Shown: one piece after another, positions 10,104 to 20,120 of the stretch
How positions within the stretch are numbered: the stretch's first letter is position 1
Layout of the letters: every line of letters starts with the position of its first letter
Assembly (NCBI GenBank): GCA_015501585.1
Contig: JADNRY010000074.1
Span: 186,001 to 250,000 of the forward strand
Direction of reading: 5' to 3'
DNA length: 64,000 nucleotides
DNA from: Rhodocollybia butyracea
Taxonomy: Eukaryota > Basidiomycota > Agaricomycetes > Agaricales > Omphalotaceae
The notes under the pieces: generated by a model
Told to the model about the DNA's origin: nothing
Database searches by the model: none
The model's input: the letters and a program-made list of their open reading frames with translations, nothing else
Made by a program: the position numbers and the translations under genes

Positions 10104-12821
10104 TAAACAATAGCTACAACAATGGCTGCTTGAACACATTGATCACGCATTTGCGCCGCTACACTGAGAATGGTGAACAATGAAGGCGGGAGAGGCGGCC
10201 ACATGTGACCCCATGAGGCGACTTTTACTTGCTAATTTGACTTCTACTTTTACTACTTATGTATATTGCCTCGACCCGCGCGCAAGTGTATTATGTCATC
10301 AGGCAGACCCGTCGGCACTCACAATAAGCCCGGACATCTTGCCGGTGGTCAAAGAGATGGTGCGGGACGGCCTGCAAGCGGTGCAGGTAGTAGTATGAGC
10401 TGTAATAAACGATGTAAGTCGTGGATACTTTACATTATCATGCTCTATGCTAATAATAATGCTGCTTTCATTGAACCTGAGGGATAACATGCTACAGAGA
10501 GAGGCACTTCCACGTGCTGCCTTTGGTGGATCTAGGATTGCGACTATCTTTGGTTTGATCATTCAAGTTTAACTTGTTGCTTACTCTCTGAATCCAAGGT
10601 TCATGCTTTCTGGACAAGCAGATGCAGAAGCAGAAGGATGCCGCCTTTGAGGCAGTAAATCAAACATCTTCAACTCAGTCCATTGACCTGATTTTTCTGT
10701 GCTCATTTAAGATTGCTTTTCTTCTGATATTCAGGGGATCTGTCAAGTGAAGAGAGAACTCAACAGAATTTGAGAGGCAGATTCCCATTTGCTGTCCTTA
10801 GTGAGCAACAGCAGACCAGAGAGGAGTCTGAGGGGAGAAACTTTGATGCTGTCCTTGAAGACATTTTTGAACAGGTTGAGTAATCTGGTGATCAGCCAGA
10901 GAATGAGGAAAATGCCTCCCTCCAGGATGGAGCTGTTAAAATTGACTTGTCCAATGTAAAGGACACAGTGGATAAGGCTCTCAAGAGCAAGACTATGCCT
11001 TCCTGCTATACTTCAGGAGGATTTTTTATAAGACCATCCTCACTTTACTTTGCATTCAAAGAGGCCAGACTGGAAAAAAGATTGGATCCAGTGCCAGCAT
11101 ATTTGCCTTCTGTCTTTCTCTGGCTTCCCTTTGAACTGGGTGAGGAAGATAGAGTCCTCTGTGTCAGTGATAACTGTATAAAGAAAGGTCAAAAAATGTC
11201 ACCCAAGGGGTCCCCGGGTGGAACACAACACCTATTGCCAGAAGGGTTATTGGATTGACTGAAAATTACTACATCTTGACCAAAAGGATTTTTTGCAGAG
11301 GTTGTAATGTAAGCATGCTTTGCTATGATCCAAGGGTCATGAAGCAGCTGAGTCCAGAGTTGGTGCAGGAGCTTCCAGCATTCCTCCCAGCACGAAGTGA
11401 AATGGATAAGAAACTTGTAGAATTGGTTCAGCATGGAATGTCTGTAGGAGTGAACTCTAATATGTGGGCTAATATGCTTCGTGCAGCACATATGCGGCAA
11501 CATGATCAGTCTAAACCCAAATATTATTATGCAATCACAGCTGCAAATGCATATCAAGATACTCTTAACAGTGATAGGCAGCAGTTCAAAGCCTTTTCAG
11601 AATACTCTGATAAAAGTGGTTACAGTGGCTTTCATCCTTCCAGATCGTACATCAACTCCCTTTACATTGACTATCTTCAACATATCAGACCAATGTTGGA
11701 TCAGTGCATGAGTGCACTTACTGACTTTGTGCTCAAGTGGGATCACTCTTTCAAGGTTCCCAAAATTTTTGATGAAACTTAATGGAGAACCTGTATTCCA
11801 GGGTTTATTCACTGTGGTCAATGAATATGAGTGGATTAGGTATCAGGGCCTGCATTTGTGCCAACCAAAGCTCAGTCTCATCTTAGAGAAGGTTTAGCAG
11901 AGCCTGTCATTGGGTATACAGATGTGCCTGCAGCAGACATGGCAATGTTCACTGAATGCTTCCCATCATTGAAAGACAATGTGGTCACAGTTCAGTCAGA
12001 TGAGTTTGGGGACCTGCCTAAACTTGAACTTCCTGATGGAGTAGTACCTTTAGTATGCTCTAATGATCAACTGCAGCAAGCTTGCTTCAATATACAGAAT
12101 TCATTACCGGATGATCTGGAGAATATACATGTTGGGTTTGATATGGAGTGGGACTTTATTCCAGGACCCGGTGCCTCTGGACCTCAAAAAACTGCACTGA
12201 TTCAAATTGCTCATGAAAAATCAGTCTATCTACTGCGTGTTTATCACTTAAGCAAACTACCAAGTGCTCTGATCAATATTCTCACCTGTCCCCAGATTGT
12301 AAAGATTGGCAGAAACATCAGTGGAGACTTGGCAAAGTTGGCCCGAGATTTCCCTGAATTTCAACCAGATAAAGTTCAGAATAAGTTCAGGGGTGTTATT
12401 GAGCTGGGGAGGCTAGCAAAAGAGAAGAACGCCGTTTCTAATGCAAGTGCATCAGTCACTACTATCACAGCTGCCACTTTGCAAAAGAACCTATCCAAGG
12501 AAATGCGGGTTTCCGAATGGAGTGCATCTGTCTTGAGTAATGATCAGATTGCTTATGGTACTTGATGGTTATGCTGCATTAATGATCGGGGAGGTCTTGA
12601 AGAATAATGACACAATAGGGGCTCCATTGAGTGGCCTTACAACTGTTGGGCAAGAAATTGCACAAGGCATCATTGTGCCGCAGCCTCAGATATATGAATT
12701 TCAGCGTGCAGGAGAGGCCAAGTTGACCAAACTCCGGGTATCAACAACAAAAACTAGAGCATTAATCAGAATCAGAAAAGTTTTGGCCCCTCTTGCAAAA
12801 TTATCACTATGTAATGGGTAA

Positions 12822-13255
12822 CACATGCAGGCAGCAGATTGTGAAGGTCAAGCTGGAGAGATGGCGAGAACTTTGTTTTAGGAGGAGAACAGGGAATAAG
12901 AGTGTATAGGAGAAGTAAGCGGGTGTGTAAGAGAAGGTAAGAGAAGAGTAAGAGTTGTAGGAGTTGATTTAACTGGGGAATCTAGATATCTCTAAGTGCT
13001 TAAATACTGTAAGTAATTATGAAATACTCATGAAATCTAGTTGAAACGTGTAATGAAAAGCTATGTAAAGTACGAGTAAAACATGTACAAACTCAAGTGA
13101 AACTTGTAAGAGTGAGAGGATGCTGTGCTTATACCTACGAGGGTGTATCGTGACCCAGATTGGGCTCTGGGTTCGGTGTCGCCGATATGTGCCAAGCAAA
13201 GATATTTGTATAGAAATTTAAATGAGTTGTTTGATAGCTAGGGCTCAATTGTATG
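12822..13255. other. Non-coding stretch inside the exonuclease-type gene
   Basis: Between the end of the post-exonuclease reading frame and the next conserved segment (KEAWKKAQSVLHDAQ, near 13286) about 430 bp show no continuation in any frame. The stretch is AG-rich (GAGAAGGTAAGAGAAGAGTAAGAG) and may be an inserted MITE-like sequence or a decayed intron. No clear TIR or duplication was found. Confidence 0.35.
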
Positions 13256-13786
13256 TAGCAAAACTGGCCAGGCATTATTTGATAAGGAAGCCTGGAAAAA
13301 GGCACAATCTGTACTTCATGATGCCCAAATGGGGTGGCTTTCAGATCCTGATCATATTCCTTTATATGTTATCAAAGGAGCGGACAGAAATGGACTAAAT
13401 TTGTATTGTTGCCTTAGAGGGACCAATTCCGCTGAAGGGTCTGTTCTTGGTCTGTTCACAATCCTATTCATAAAATGTTTGGATATGCTTCACCTGAGCT
13501 TGCGGATGCACTTGTGGCTGATTGGCGACATCGACACAATATTGATGCGGGCGCAAAGCATAAACTCAATACAGAATATAGAGGCCATTATAATCCTTGG
13601 CTTGAGTGTGCTATTCAGAAATTGCAGGAAGATATTAAATGGGTCTCACCACCATCCTCTCAACATGGAACATGATCTCTGATACAATCCCTTTGGCCTT
13701 TTCTATTACTGAAGAGAAGTTTGGAATACCTGCAATCCCTCCTGTAATGAGAATAAACTCTGGTTTTCAGCCATACTTGGAGTAAC

Positions 13787-14011
13787 TGTGAGCGATAGGT
13801 CCAGAAGCGATAATAAGCAAAAGCTTATCAGACAGAATTTAGGGGGGCGCAGAAACGGGGGCGCAAACGATCCCTCTATTGGAAGTACGGTAGTCAATAT
13901 AAATAGTAAAGTAATAACAAATACAGTAAGACACGGGGTGGCGGGTATCATGCCAGTGGTGCTACTTGAGCCCGAAACAACCGTCGTCGGACCGGCGGTC
14001 CGTTCTCAACA
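13787..14011. repeat. Solo LTR (225 bp) with 5 bp target duplication
   Basis: It begins TGTGAGCG, ends CTCAACA (TG..CA) and is flanked by GTAAC at 13782-13786 and 14012-14016. On both sides the reading of the exonuclease-type gene resumes (FQPYLE before, TTPIYYGYEH after, one base out of frame), which confirms an insertion. It is too short to tell copia from gypsy. An internal CCGTCGTCGGACCGGCGGTC palindrome lies near its 3' end. Confidence 0.8.
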
Positions 14012-15385
14012 GTAACAACACCCATTTATTATGGGTATGAGCACATGTTAATATTGGTTGATCTGAGTGGAAGACAGAATGACATCTATGTGTATCTTGC
14101 TCGTGGCCTAAAGTTGCTGTTGTGCCCATGCACACTCCAGAAGAGGAACAGTTGTATCATACGGCGGTCATCCCAGGAGGACTGTGGTGTCAAATGACTG
14201 GAGCACCCAACTTTGATAACATGGTTCTATGGTGGTCAGAACAAGCTAAAGGTGCTGAGAATAAAATTTTCTATAAACTCCGTGAGCATCTAGCTTCATA
14301 CTGGAATATTTGGAAGGACCATCAATACACAAAGACCACAATGCTGGCCAGCATTACACAGCGCAGAGCAAATGAAACCTGGGTTCATTCATCTGAATAT
14401 ATTGCAAAAGTACTTCCTGCTGCATTGCCCAGCCAACCTGGAGTCCTTATTAGTTCTGACCAGGTTACTTTGGAAACCAATGATCTGGCCGATGAGTTAA
14501 TGGATGTTGATAATGATGTTCCAATTCAATATCCACAACTTGAAATATTGGATGTTGTTTCTCGCCCAGTTTCGGATGCTAACTCTTCTACATCCTATTC
14601 TGTCCATCCCAAAGCTACCGCAGTTCAAAGTACAACAACAGATATGCATGCTCCTGCGCAATCACAGCTAAACATTGCCAGCAATCCCTAAGGAGTCTGG
14701 AAGTGGGGATCTAGTTCCACATCTGCCACAGTACCAGAACCAGTATTTTTCACATCCACACCATGGAATAACACACGAGCACCCAGGAAATGTAGGATAT
14801 GTAAGGAAACAAAATGTCCCGGGTTGCAGAACCACAAAAACGTCCAAAATATGGCAAGAATTCATGACTCCAAGGGACATGAATATTGCGTGAATATCAT
14901 ATCAGAGTTTTAGGTCTGATCCCAGTCATCGACTTATCGAACTCGACAATGGGTAAATCAAATGAGCCCAGACACTTCGTTACTCTCCAGTAATAAGGCA
15001 TAACATCTTCACAGGAAGACTGTCTCCGGCCCCAAGAGGACCGAGATCGTTACCGCGCCTACAATTAGTAGACGGAAGAATGACCCAATCCAACGGATGG
15101 AGTCAACAAAGAATTGCAGTGATCTGAACAAAGTATACTATTATATTGTACTATCATGAATGTTTGTATCTGCTCAATTGATTATATTCATTTCATCGTG
15201 CACCCCATGTTGAACAACTTGGATTTTCATCTAACATATGCGCACCCATGTCACACAACTTAGATTTCATCTGTGCGTCCTATGTCGCACCTGTCAGGCC
15301 CCATACTCCATTCCGTCATCAGCAAAAGAGTAGGTCCACCGTAAGCGGTGACATAGGAAAACAAGGGCATACCAGCCGCGCATAG

Positions 15386-15462
15386 CTTGCAAGGTCGGCG
15401 TACCTTCAAGTTGTTTTTACTGAAAGATTACAAGCGCTTACAAGGTACGCCGACCTTGCAAG
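15386..15462. repeat. 21 bp perfect inverted repeat, 35 bp loop
   Basis: CTTGCAAGGTCGGCGTACC(TT) at 15386-15406 is exactly complementary to 15442-15462. It could be the core of a foldback MITE or a cruciform or hairpin transcript. No target duplication was identified. Confidence 0.75.
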
Positions 15463-15463
15463 G

Positions 15464-15592
15464 CAATACAAGCCCTTACAATTCCTAGAGTGAATACAAG
15501 CTGATACAAGCTAATACAATTCCTCGAGTGATTACAAGCTGATAAAAGCCAATACAAGCCCTAGAGTGATACAAGCCAACACAAGTCTCTTT
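15464..15592 (+). repeat. Degenerate ATACAAGC tandem repeats
   Basis: About nine copies of (A/G)ATACAAGCY or close variants, interspersed with CCTAGAGTGA / CCTCGAGTGA, directly downstream of the hairpin. A low-complexity array of unknown role. Confidence 0.6.
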
Positions 15593-16002
15593 TATCATAC
15601 CAAGCATCTGATTTTTATTACCCTTATTACTATCGTTCTTGATGATACTGAAACAGTGTATTTGAAGTGAATGAATACATACTGCGAGGAATTGACCATT
15701 TGCACAGCCCGAAAATGCGAGGATTATGCTGAGTAAAGTACAAATTACTCAGCATACACTCACATTTTTCCCTGGTAGAAAATACTGCATTTTTTATTAA
15801 ATTATCAGACCGCGAAAGAGGCGCGAATCTTTAGCAATTGCTCAGTTCAATCGCAATTGTAAAATTTTGTATAATCCCCGGCAGATGTTGTTAAAAATCC
15901 TCAATTCATACTCAACGCTGAAATTTTAAATATTCCTGACTTATACACAGTGCGAAAAATATGAGAAGTTATAAAAAAAGCCCACTGAGAAAATTTATGC
16001 AG

Positions 16003-16140
16003 ACGTCGTGACGTCGGTGCATCACGACGAGGTGCCGTCGCACAGTCAGGACGTCACGTCGTCGTGACGTCGCGACATCAAGACAGTCACTGGCGTGATG
16101 TCGTGATGTCGAATCGTGACCTTTCGTGACGTCGAGAGCA
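16003..16140. repeat. GACGTC/CGTGACGTC cluster
   Basis: Roughly ten overlapping CGTGACGTC, GTCGTGACGTC and GTGATGTC variants in 140 bp, in a neighbourhood otherwise AT-rich. The core TGACGTC resembles a CRE/bZIP site. The density suggests slippage expansion, though a regulatory cluster cannot be excluded. Confidence 0.55.
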
Positions 16141-17178
16141 GGTAGAAATACATGGCCCAGACACCTCCATGGTGCCGCATGCGGGATGGCTAGACAAGAT
16201 CATTGTGCTGCCTTCTCTTTCCCCTTCGTGGCATAGTAATGCTGTGGGGGGGGAGGTGGGAGAGGCTGCTTGTAGCCATGGATATAAGAGAAGCAGCGTT
16301 ATTGTGCTGGCTTCTCCTTCCCCTTCGCGGCATAGTACTGCTGTCTAAAATGGGAGAGAAGGTATTCAGCAGCAGACCTACTCCCAGGTAGCACTATTGT
16401 GCTGCCCAGCCACAAAGATCCAAGCCTGTTACCAGACAGTGTCCGGTAATCTGCTGGAATACTATCTTTCCACTTATCAGAGGGCATTATGGCCCGACGC
16501 CGTACTGCCATTCTAAATTGACTCATTCGTCGCCGCCGCCGTCCTGTTCTCTGCCGCGGATGAAGGAGCACACTCTACGCCTTGATGCTGGCACCACCCT
16601 CCCAGTCCTTGATTTAGTGACTCTCAGGAGGAGTTTTTTGGAAGTCCCAAGCGCAAGTGAGTATGTATACAAGACATCTTAAACGAGGTCCCCTGCTTGA
16701 AAAGGGACATGTTTACATCTCCCGGGGGAATAGTTACTGAGATTTACTTTGCAGTCGAATTATGAGCGATCAGTATAAGCTGCTGAGGAGGCATCACTTT
16801 TGATTCCCCTTCGTACAGATTTGTTCTCAGAATGTAGCCATATATCCTTTCTCGAAGACGACCTTCTCTCATCATAGCCACAAGTCTTGCTTCTCGAAAG
16901 ATATTGCCTTGCATCTGCGACATCCCGTTCTATCCGAGCAGCCCATCTAGTCTTGTTCTCGCAAGTGCTCCGTCGTTATCTTATTCGACTTGAAACGATA
17001 CCTCCCTACCCTCCAAACGAGTAGTTTGTCCTCCCTCACTCATATCTAACTCAACCCCGAGAGCTTTACCAACTTAGAGCGCCGCCTCTCGTACCCACTC
17101 TCTTATTCAATTGAAACCCGCCCTCCCTGTTCCACCTCTGATCCAAGCAGCCCCAATTCCGAGTCTCATCCTACTATC

Positions 17179-17640
17179 AATGACTCGACGTCCTTTTCAT
17201 GTCTTGCAGGAGCTTTTTCGACGCTGTAGCCTTCGCGTGGTCTCTGTTGCGGATGGCGGAGGGTACATCTACATCTTATTCGAGGGGAGGACCGCAGGTG
17301 GGGATTGGATCGTCAAGATTGGATGACAATAGACTTCTATGAGACTCGCCGAACACGACCGAGTTTGTCCAAACCCAGTGCGGGTGCCAATAAACGCCGT
17401 ACCAGTAAATTTCCGGCGGCGCCAGGGTACGTTGATATTCTTTCATTCTTGTTCTTTTTCGCGGTGCTAGCCCTCTTCGATCTAGAGGCGCTTTTTCATC
17501 TGTACGTCGAGAGCCTCTGCATCGACCGACCTCGCATGCCGTGCCAATTTTTTTTGACCTATCCTTCGCTCACCTTTCGTCAGGCCAACAAAGACATGCG
17601 GAGTTGTTTACGCTGGCTCCCAGTCAGGTATTAGCGGTCT
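17179..17640 (+). CDS. Possible small gene, function unknown
   Basis: ATG 17179 follows a CT-rich leader. The first frame gives MTRRPFHVLQELFRRCSLRV.. with GGYIYILFEG and WIVKIG and stops at 17325. If GTCAAG..AATAG (17310-17332) is removed as a mini-intron, another open stretch with basic RRTRPSLSKPSAGANKRRTS follows. GGYIYILFEGRTAGGDWIVKI is faintly like the N-lobe of fungal APH/kinase-like proteins, but too short to assign. It may be a gene remnant. Exon structure is not established. Confidence 0.25.
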
Positions 17641-17924
17641 TAAATGCTCACAGCCTTCTCACTTAGTAGTGTCGTATAATAACTTGTAACTACATTTTGA
17701 TTGTTGTATTCCGTATGTATCGCTTTGCCCGTGTACGTAAACCCAGCGTCGATTCGTACATCTTTCCACGTGATCTTGAAGCGTTGTTATTACTTATTAT
17801 TAATTATTATGGATATGGATGGACATCGCAAGGGTGCTCTCGTATATCCTGGCACTATCCTGCAATACTCCCAGGTTTTCAAATCCAGACTGTGCTGCAT
17901 CTCAAATATATGCTGTTCCGTTAT

Positions 17925-18240
17925 TTAATTGGGCCTTATCACGTATCCAAGCACGCAAGCTTTATTTGTCGGTTCCAGTCCTCGGATTTCTGGACCGACT
18001 AGGTCAGCCTCCAATTCTTCGAGGATCTGTAGGTCTTTGAGAATCCTCTTCATATGTAAAAGTTGCTCTTGTACTTCTTGGTCCTCCTCATTTTGGTTCC
18101 TTCCTGAGGACTCTCTTCTTTGGTACAATTCTCACATTGGCAAGGTCCAGCTTCTTCGGTGGCTCCCCGGAGGGTTGCCTCAGTGTTATTTATCCCTCGC
18201 GCTAATTTCACTCGCACTCTATTATCTTGCTTCAAGATAC
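17925..18240 (-). CDS. Possible coiled-coil protein fragment, truncated by the LTR element
   Basis: Two minus-strand frames join plausibly: QDNRVRVKLARGINNTEATL with CQCENCTKEES, then an acidic helical stretch (NEEDQEVQEQLLHMKRILKD, LQILEELEADLVGPE). They resemble a coiled-coil-rich hypothetical or gag-like fragment. The upstream side is cut by the LTR at 18383. No family recognised. Confidence 0.25.
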
Positions 18241-18382
18241 TGATTCTTGACCTACTTATACTGACAACAGCAATTAGTCCATCAGGACTTACATTTCCGA
18301 TTGTGATCGTGACCGATCCTGATCAACTATCTCATCACGCACCACTACTACATCTACTACATCTCGAAATTACACTTACCAC

Positions 18383-19774
18383 TGATACGCCAAAACCCTT
18401 TTGGCCCTAGAATACTGTTTTTTGGCATTTCTGCAGTGTACATAGTATCTGGAAGTCATTGGGAGTGCTACCCATGATCTCTAGTTACTGAAACCCACCC
18501 TCAAACCCTGTAGTCTCATATGTATCTGTCTTGTCTCTACAATTCACATATCCAGAAGGATTGATCAGTATGCAGTGCTCCATCTGATAAAGCATGCAAG
18601 AGACTATGGTCTGGACTTGTGTATCAATGTGTTTCGCTTGAATCCAATGTAATACAAGCTCCTCCAACCTCTATATGCTCAGAATTGTGATATATGCACT
18701 TCTCACTATATGTTAATTCATCCCCTGCTTGACAACTCTGAAAGAAAAGGAGTTTGTTATGTATATTTGGTTCCCTGAGGTCTATTCAATGGAAATACAC
18801 TAGAAGCACTCCCAGTAATATTTGTAGCATTTGTGCAGCACCACTTCACGAGTTATGAAGGCTGTATCCATTACTACTTATAATATTGGGATTAGAAGAG
18901 AACCTCTTTAGAAAGGTGTCACGCATGCGAAATATGATTGCGGCGGCATTTGGAGAACTCAATAGATATACTAGAGAGTCCAAATCCGAAGTCCCGAGTC
19001 GTGCCAATGTCCGGAAGTGGTTGAAATACGGAGATCTTGCTATAACTCCGAAATTAGGTCACTATTTGTTTAAGCCGAACATGAGCTAAAACCGCCGTTC
19101 CCCTGCATCCTCTGTGGTACTTTCGAGATAGGACAGTGTCCCTAGACCTCTAGCATCGCTATAACCGAGTACAAGCATTTATAGAAGCTTGTTGTCCCTT
19201 CCCAAGTACAGGGAAGAGTGATAATCTCCAATTTCGGAGTGTTGATTTGAAATTTGAATTGAAATATAATAGAAACATGAAACTCGCTCGTTAGAAGCTA
19301 GAGAGCGGTTTGACACACCCTTAAGTGGTCTGTGCACACTACACAGCCGCGCTCCTGCTCTATATAATGTAGCCCAGATTGATAGTTGATCCCCAGGTTT
19401 AGATTCCCCCCTCACATTAGAGGCAGGGATTTCCTCCTCACTTCACACAGTTGTAATATTAGTTTTGTTTGTTTTGCTTCAAGTTTAGTAAAGTTCAGTC
19501 CAGTAAAGTATTGTAGTTAGGCTGCAGTCAGAGCTCTGTCTGGGTAGAACAACCTCTGGTCAGTGCTTTCTTGTATTATATAGCCTTCCGCCTCTCCCCC
19601 CCTTTTTACCATAGTTCTTGCATTCACCTTTCATTTCAAAGTTCAACTCTTTGTAATTTCACATCCCCCCTCTGAACTTAGAGTCTTTATTGTAGTTTAG
19701 TGGTAGGTGTTGATGGTTGGCTGTTTATGGGCCATTTCTCATACTTTCCGCTTAGCCACAGTAACGCCCTCTCA
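18383..19774. repeat. 5' LTR of the LARD-like element
   Basis: 1392 bp. A TATATAATG box lies at about 19361-19369 and the downstream part is T- and CT-rich, as in an R/U5 region. The 67-codon stretch near 18886 is conserved between LTRs only because the LTRs are identical; it has no ATG start. Confidence 0.9.
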
Positions 19775-19776
19775 TC

Positions 19777-19792
19777 TGGAGCCCACCGCGAG
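19777..19792 (+). other. Primer binding site
   Basis: TGGAGCCCACCGCGAG begins 2 bp after the 5' LTR. The leading TGG is complementary to the CCA end of a tRNA. The matching tRNA was not identified. Confidence 0.6.
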
Positions 19793-19829
19793 GGGGTGAA
19801 GGATTTGAGCTTTGTTTTGATACCTGCAT

Positions 19830-20120
19830 GCAAAGCTTGACTAGCTTTAAAGTCAAACCAGAGATAGCTTGATCAGCTTTAAAGTCAGCTTGACAAGCTT
19901 TAAAGTCATACCAGAGCAAGCTTGACTAGCTTTAAAGTCGCTTAGAGTCCAGCTTGACTAGCTCTAAAGTCCATCTAGAGCATGCATAGCTTGACCAGCT
20001 TTAAAGTCACCCATAGAGTCAGCTTGATCAGCTTTAAAAGTCGCCCCACTAGAACAAGCTTGACTAGCTTCAAAGTCAGATCCCCAAGAAAGCTTGACCA
20101 GCTCTAAAGTCAAGAACAGA
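19830..20120 (+). repeat. AGCTTGACTAGCTTTAAAGT repeat cluster
   Basis: About ten copies of AGCTTGA(C/T)(C/A)AGCTTTAAAGT spaced 15-45 bp apart, starting about 55 bp after the PBS, with further dispersed copies to about 20790. Each unit holds AGCT palindromes and a TTTAAA core. Their place in the leader, where packaging and dimerisation signals lie in retroelements, is suggestive only. Confidence 0.75.

Larger units (their letters stand above)
10293..14913 (+). pseudogene. Transposon-associated gene with 3'-5' exonuclease domain (DUF6729-like), decayed
   Basis: The gene starts at ATG 10293 with the Gly/Lys-rich motif GRPVGTHNKPGHLAGGQRDG and an apparent donor at 10411. The 10950-11780 part contains IGLTENYYILTKRIFCRGC, CYDPRVMKQLSPELVQELPA and VSVGVNSNMWA-type motifs that I associate with the fungal DUF6729 family (from memory, unchecked). 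At 12120-12590 lies a DnaQ/WRN-like DEDDy exonuclease: VGFDMEWDF (DxE), IVKIGRNISGDLAKL (Asp) and the QIAYG..LDGYAAL region (YxxxD). Downstream are FGYASPELADALVADWRHRH and VIPGGLWCQ, and a C-terminal Cys/His cluster CRICKETKCPGLQNH (14787-14831). Breaks include TAA near 10882, one-base shifts at about 11208, 11766, 11848, 12555, 13781 and 14112, and a solo LTR at 13787-14011. Terminal repeats were not found. Confidence 0.68.
14914..17178. other. Intergenic region with short repeats, no supported gene
   Basis: No conserved protein was seen. Contents: a 21 bp perfect hairpin (15386-15462), ATACAAGC-rich repeats (15464-15592), an ACGTC-rich segment (16003-16140), and two imperfect copies of a GTGCTG..TTCTC..TTCCCCTTCG.GGCATAGTA block at about 16205-16245 and 16302-16342. 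The last 150 bp before 17179 are CT-rich, as in many basidiomycete promoters. Confidence 0.5.

Noticed and set aside
18886..19089. 67-codon open stretch identical in both LARD LTRs
   Set aside because: It lacks an ATG at its start, has no known domain, and is identical only because the LTRs are identical.
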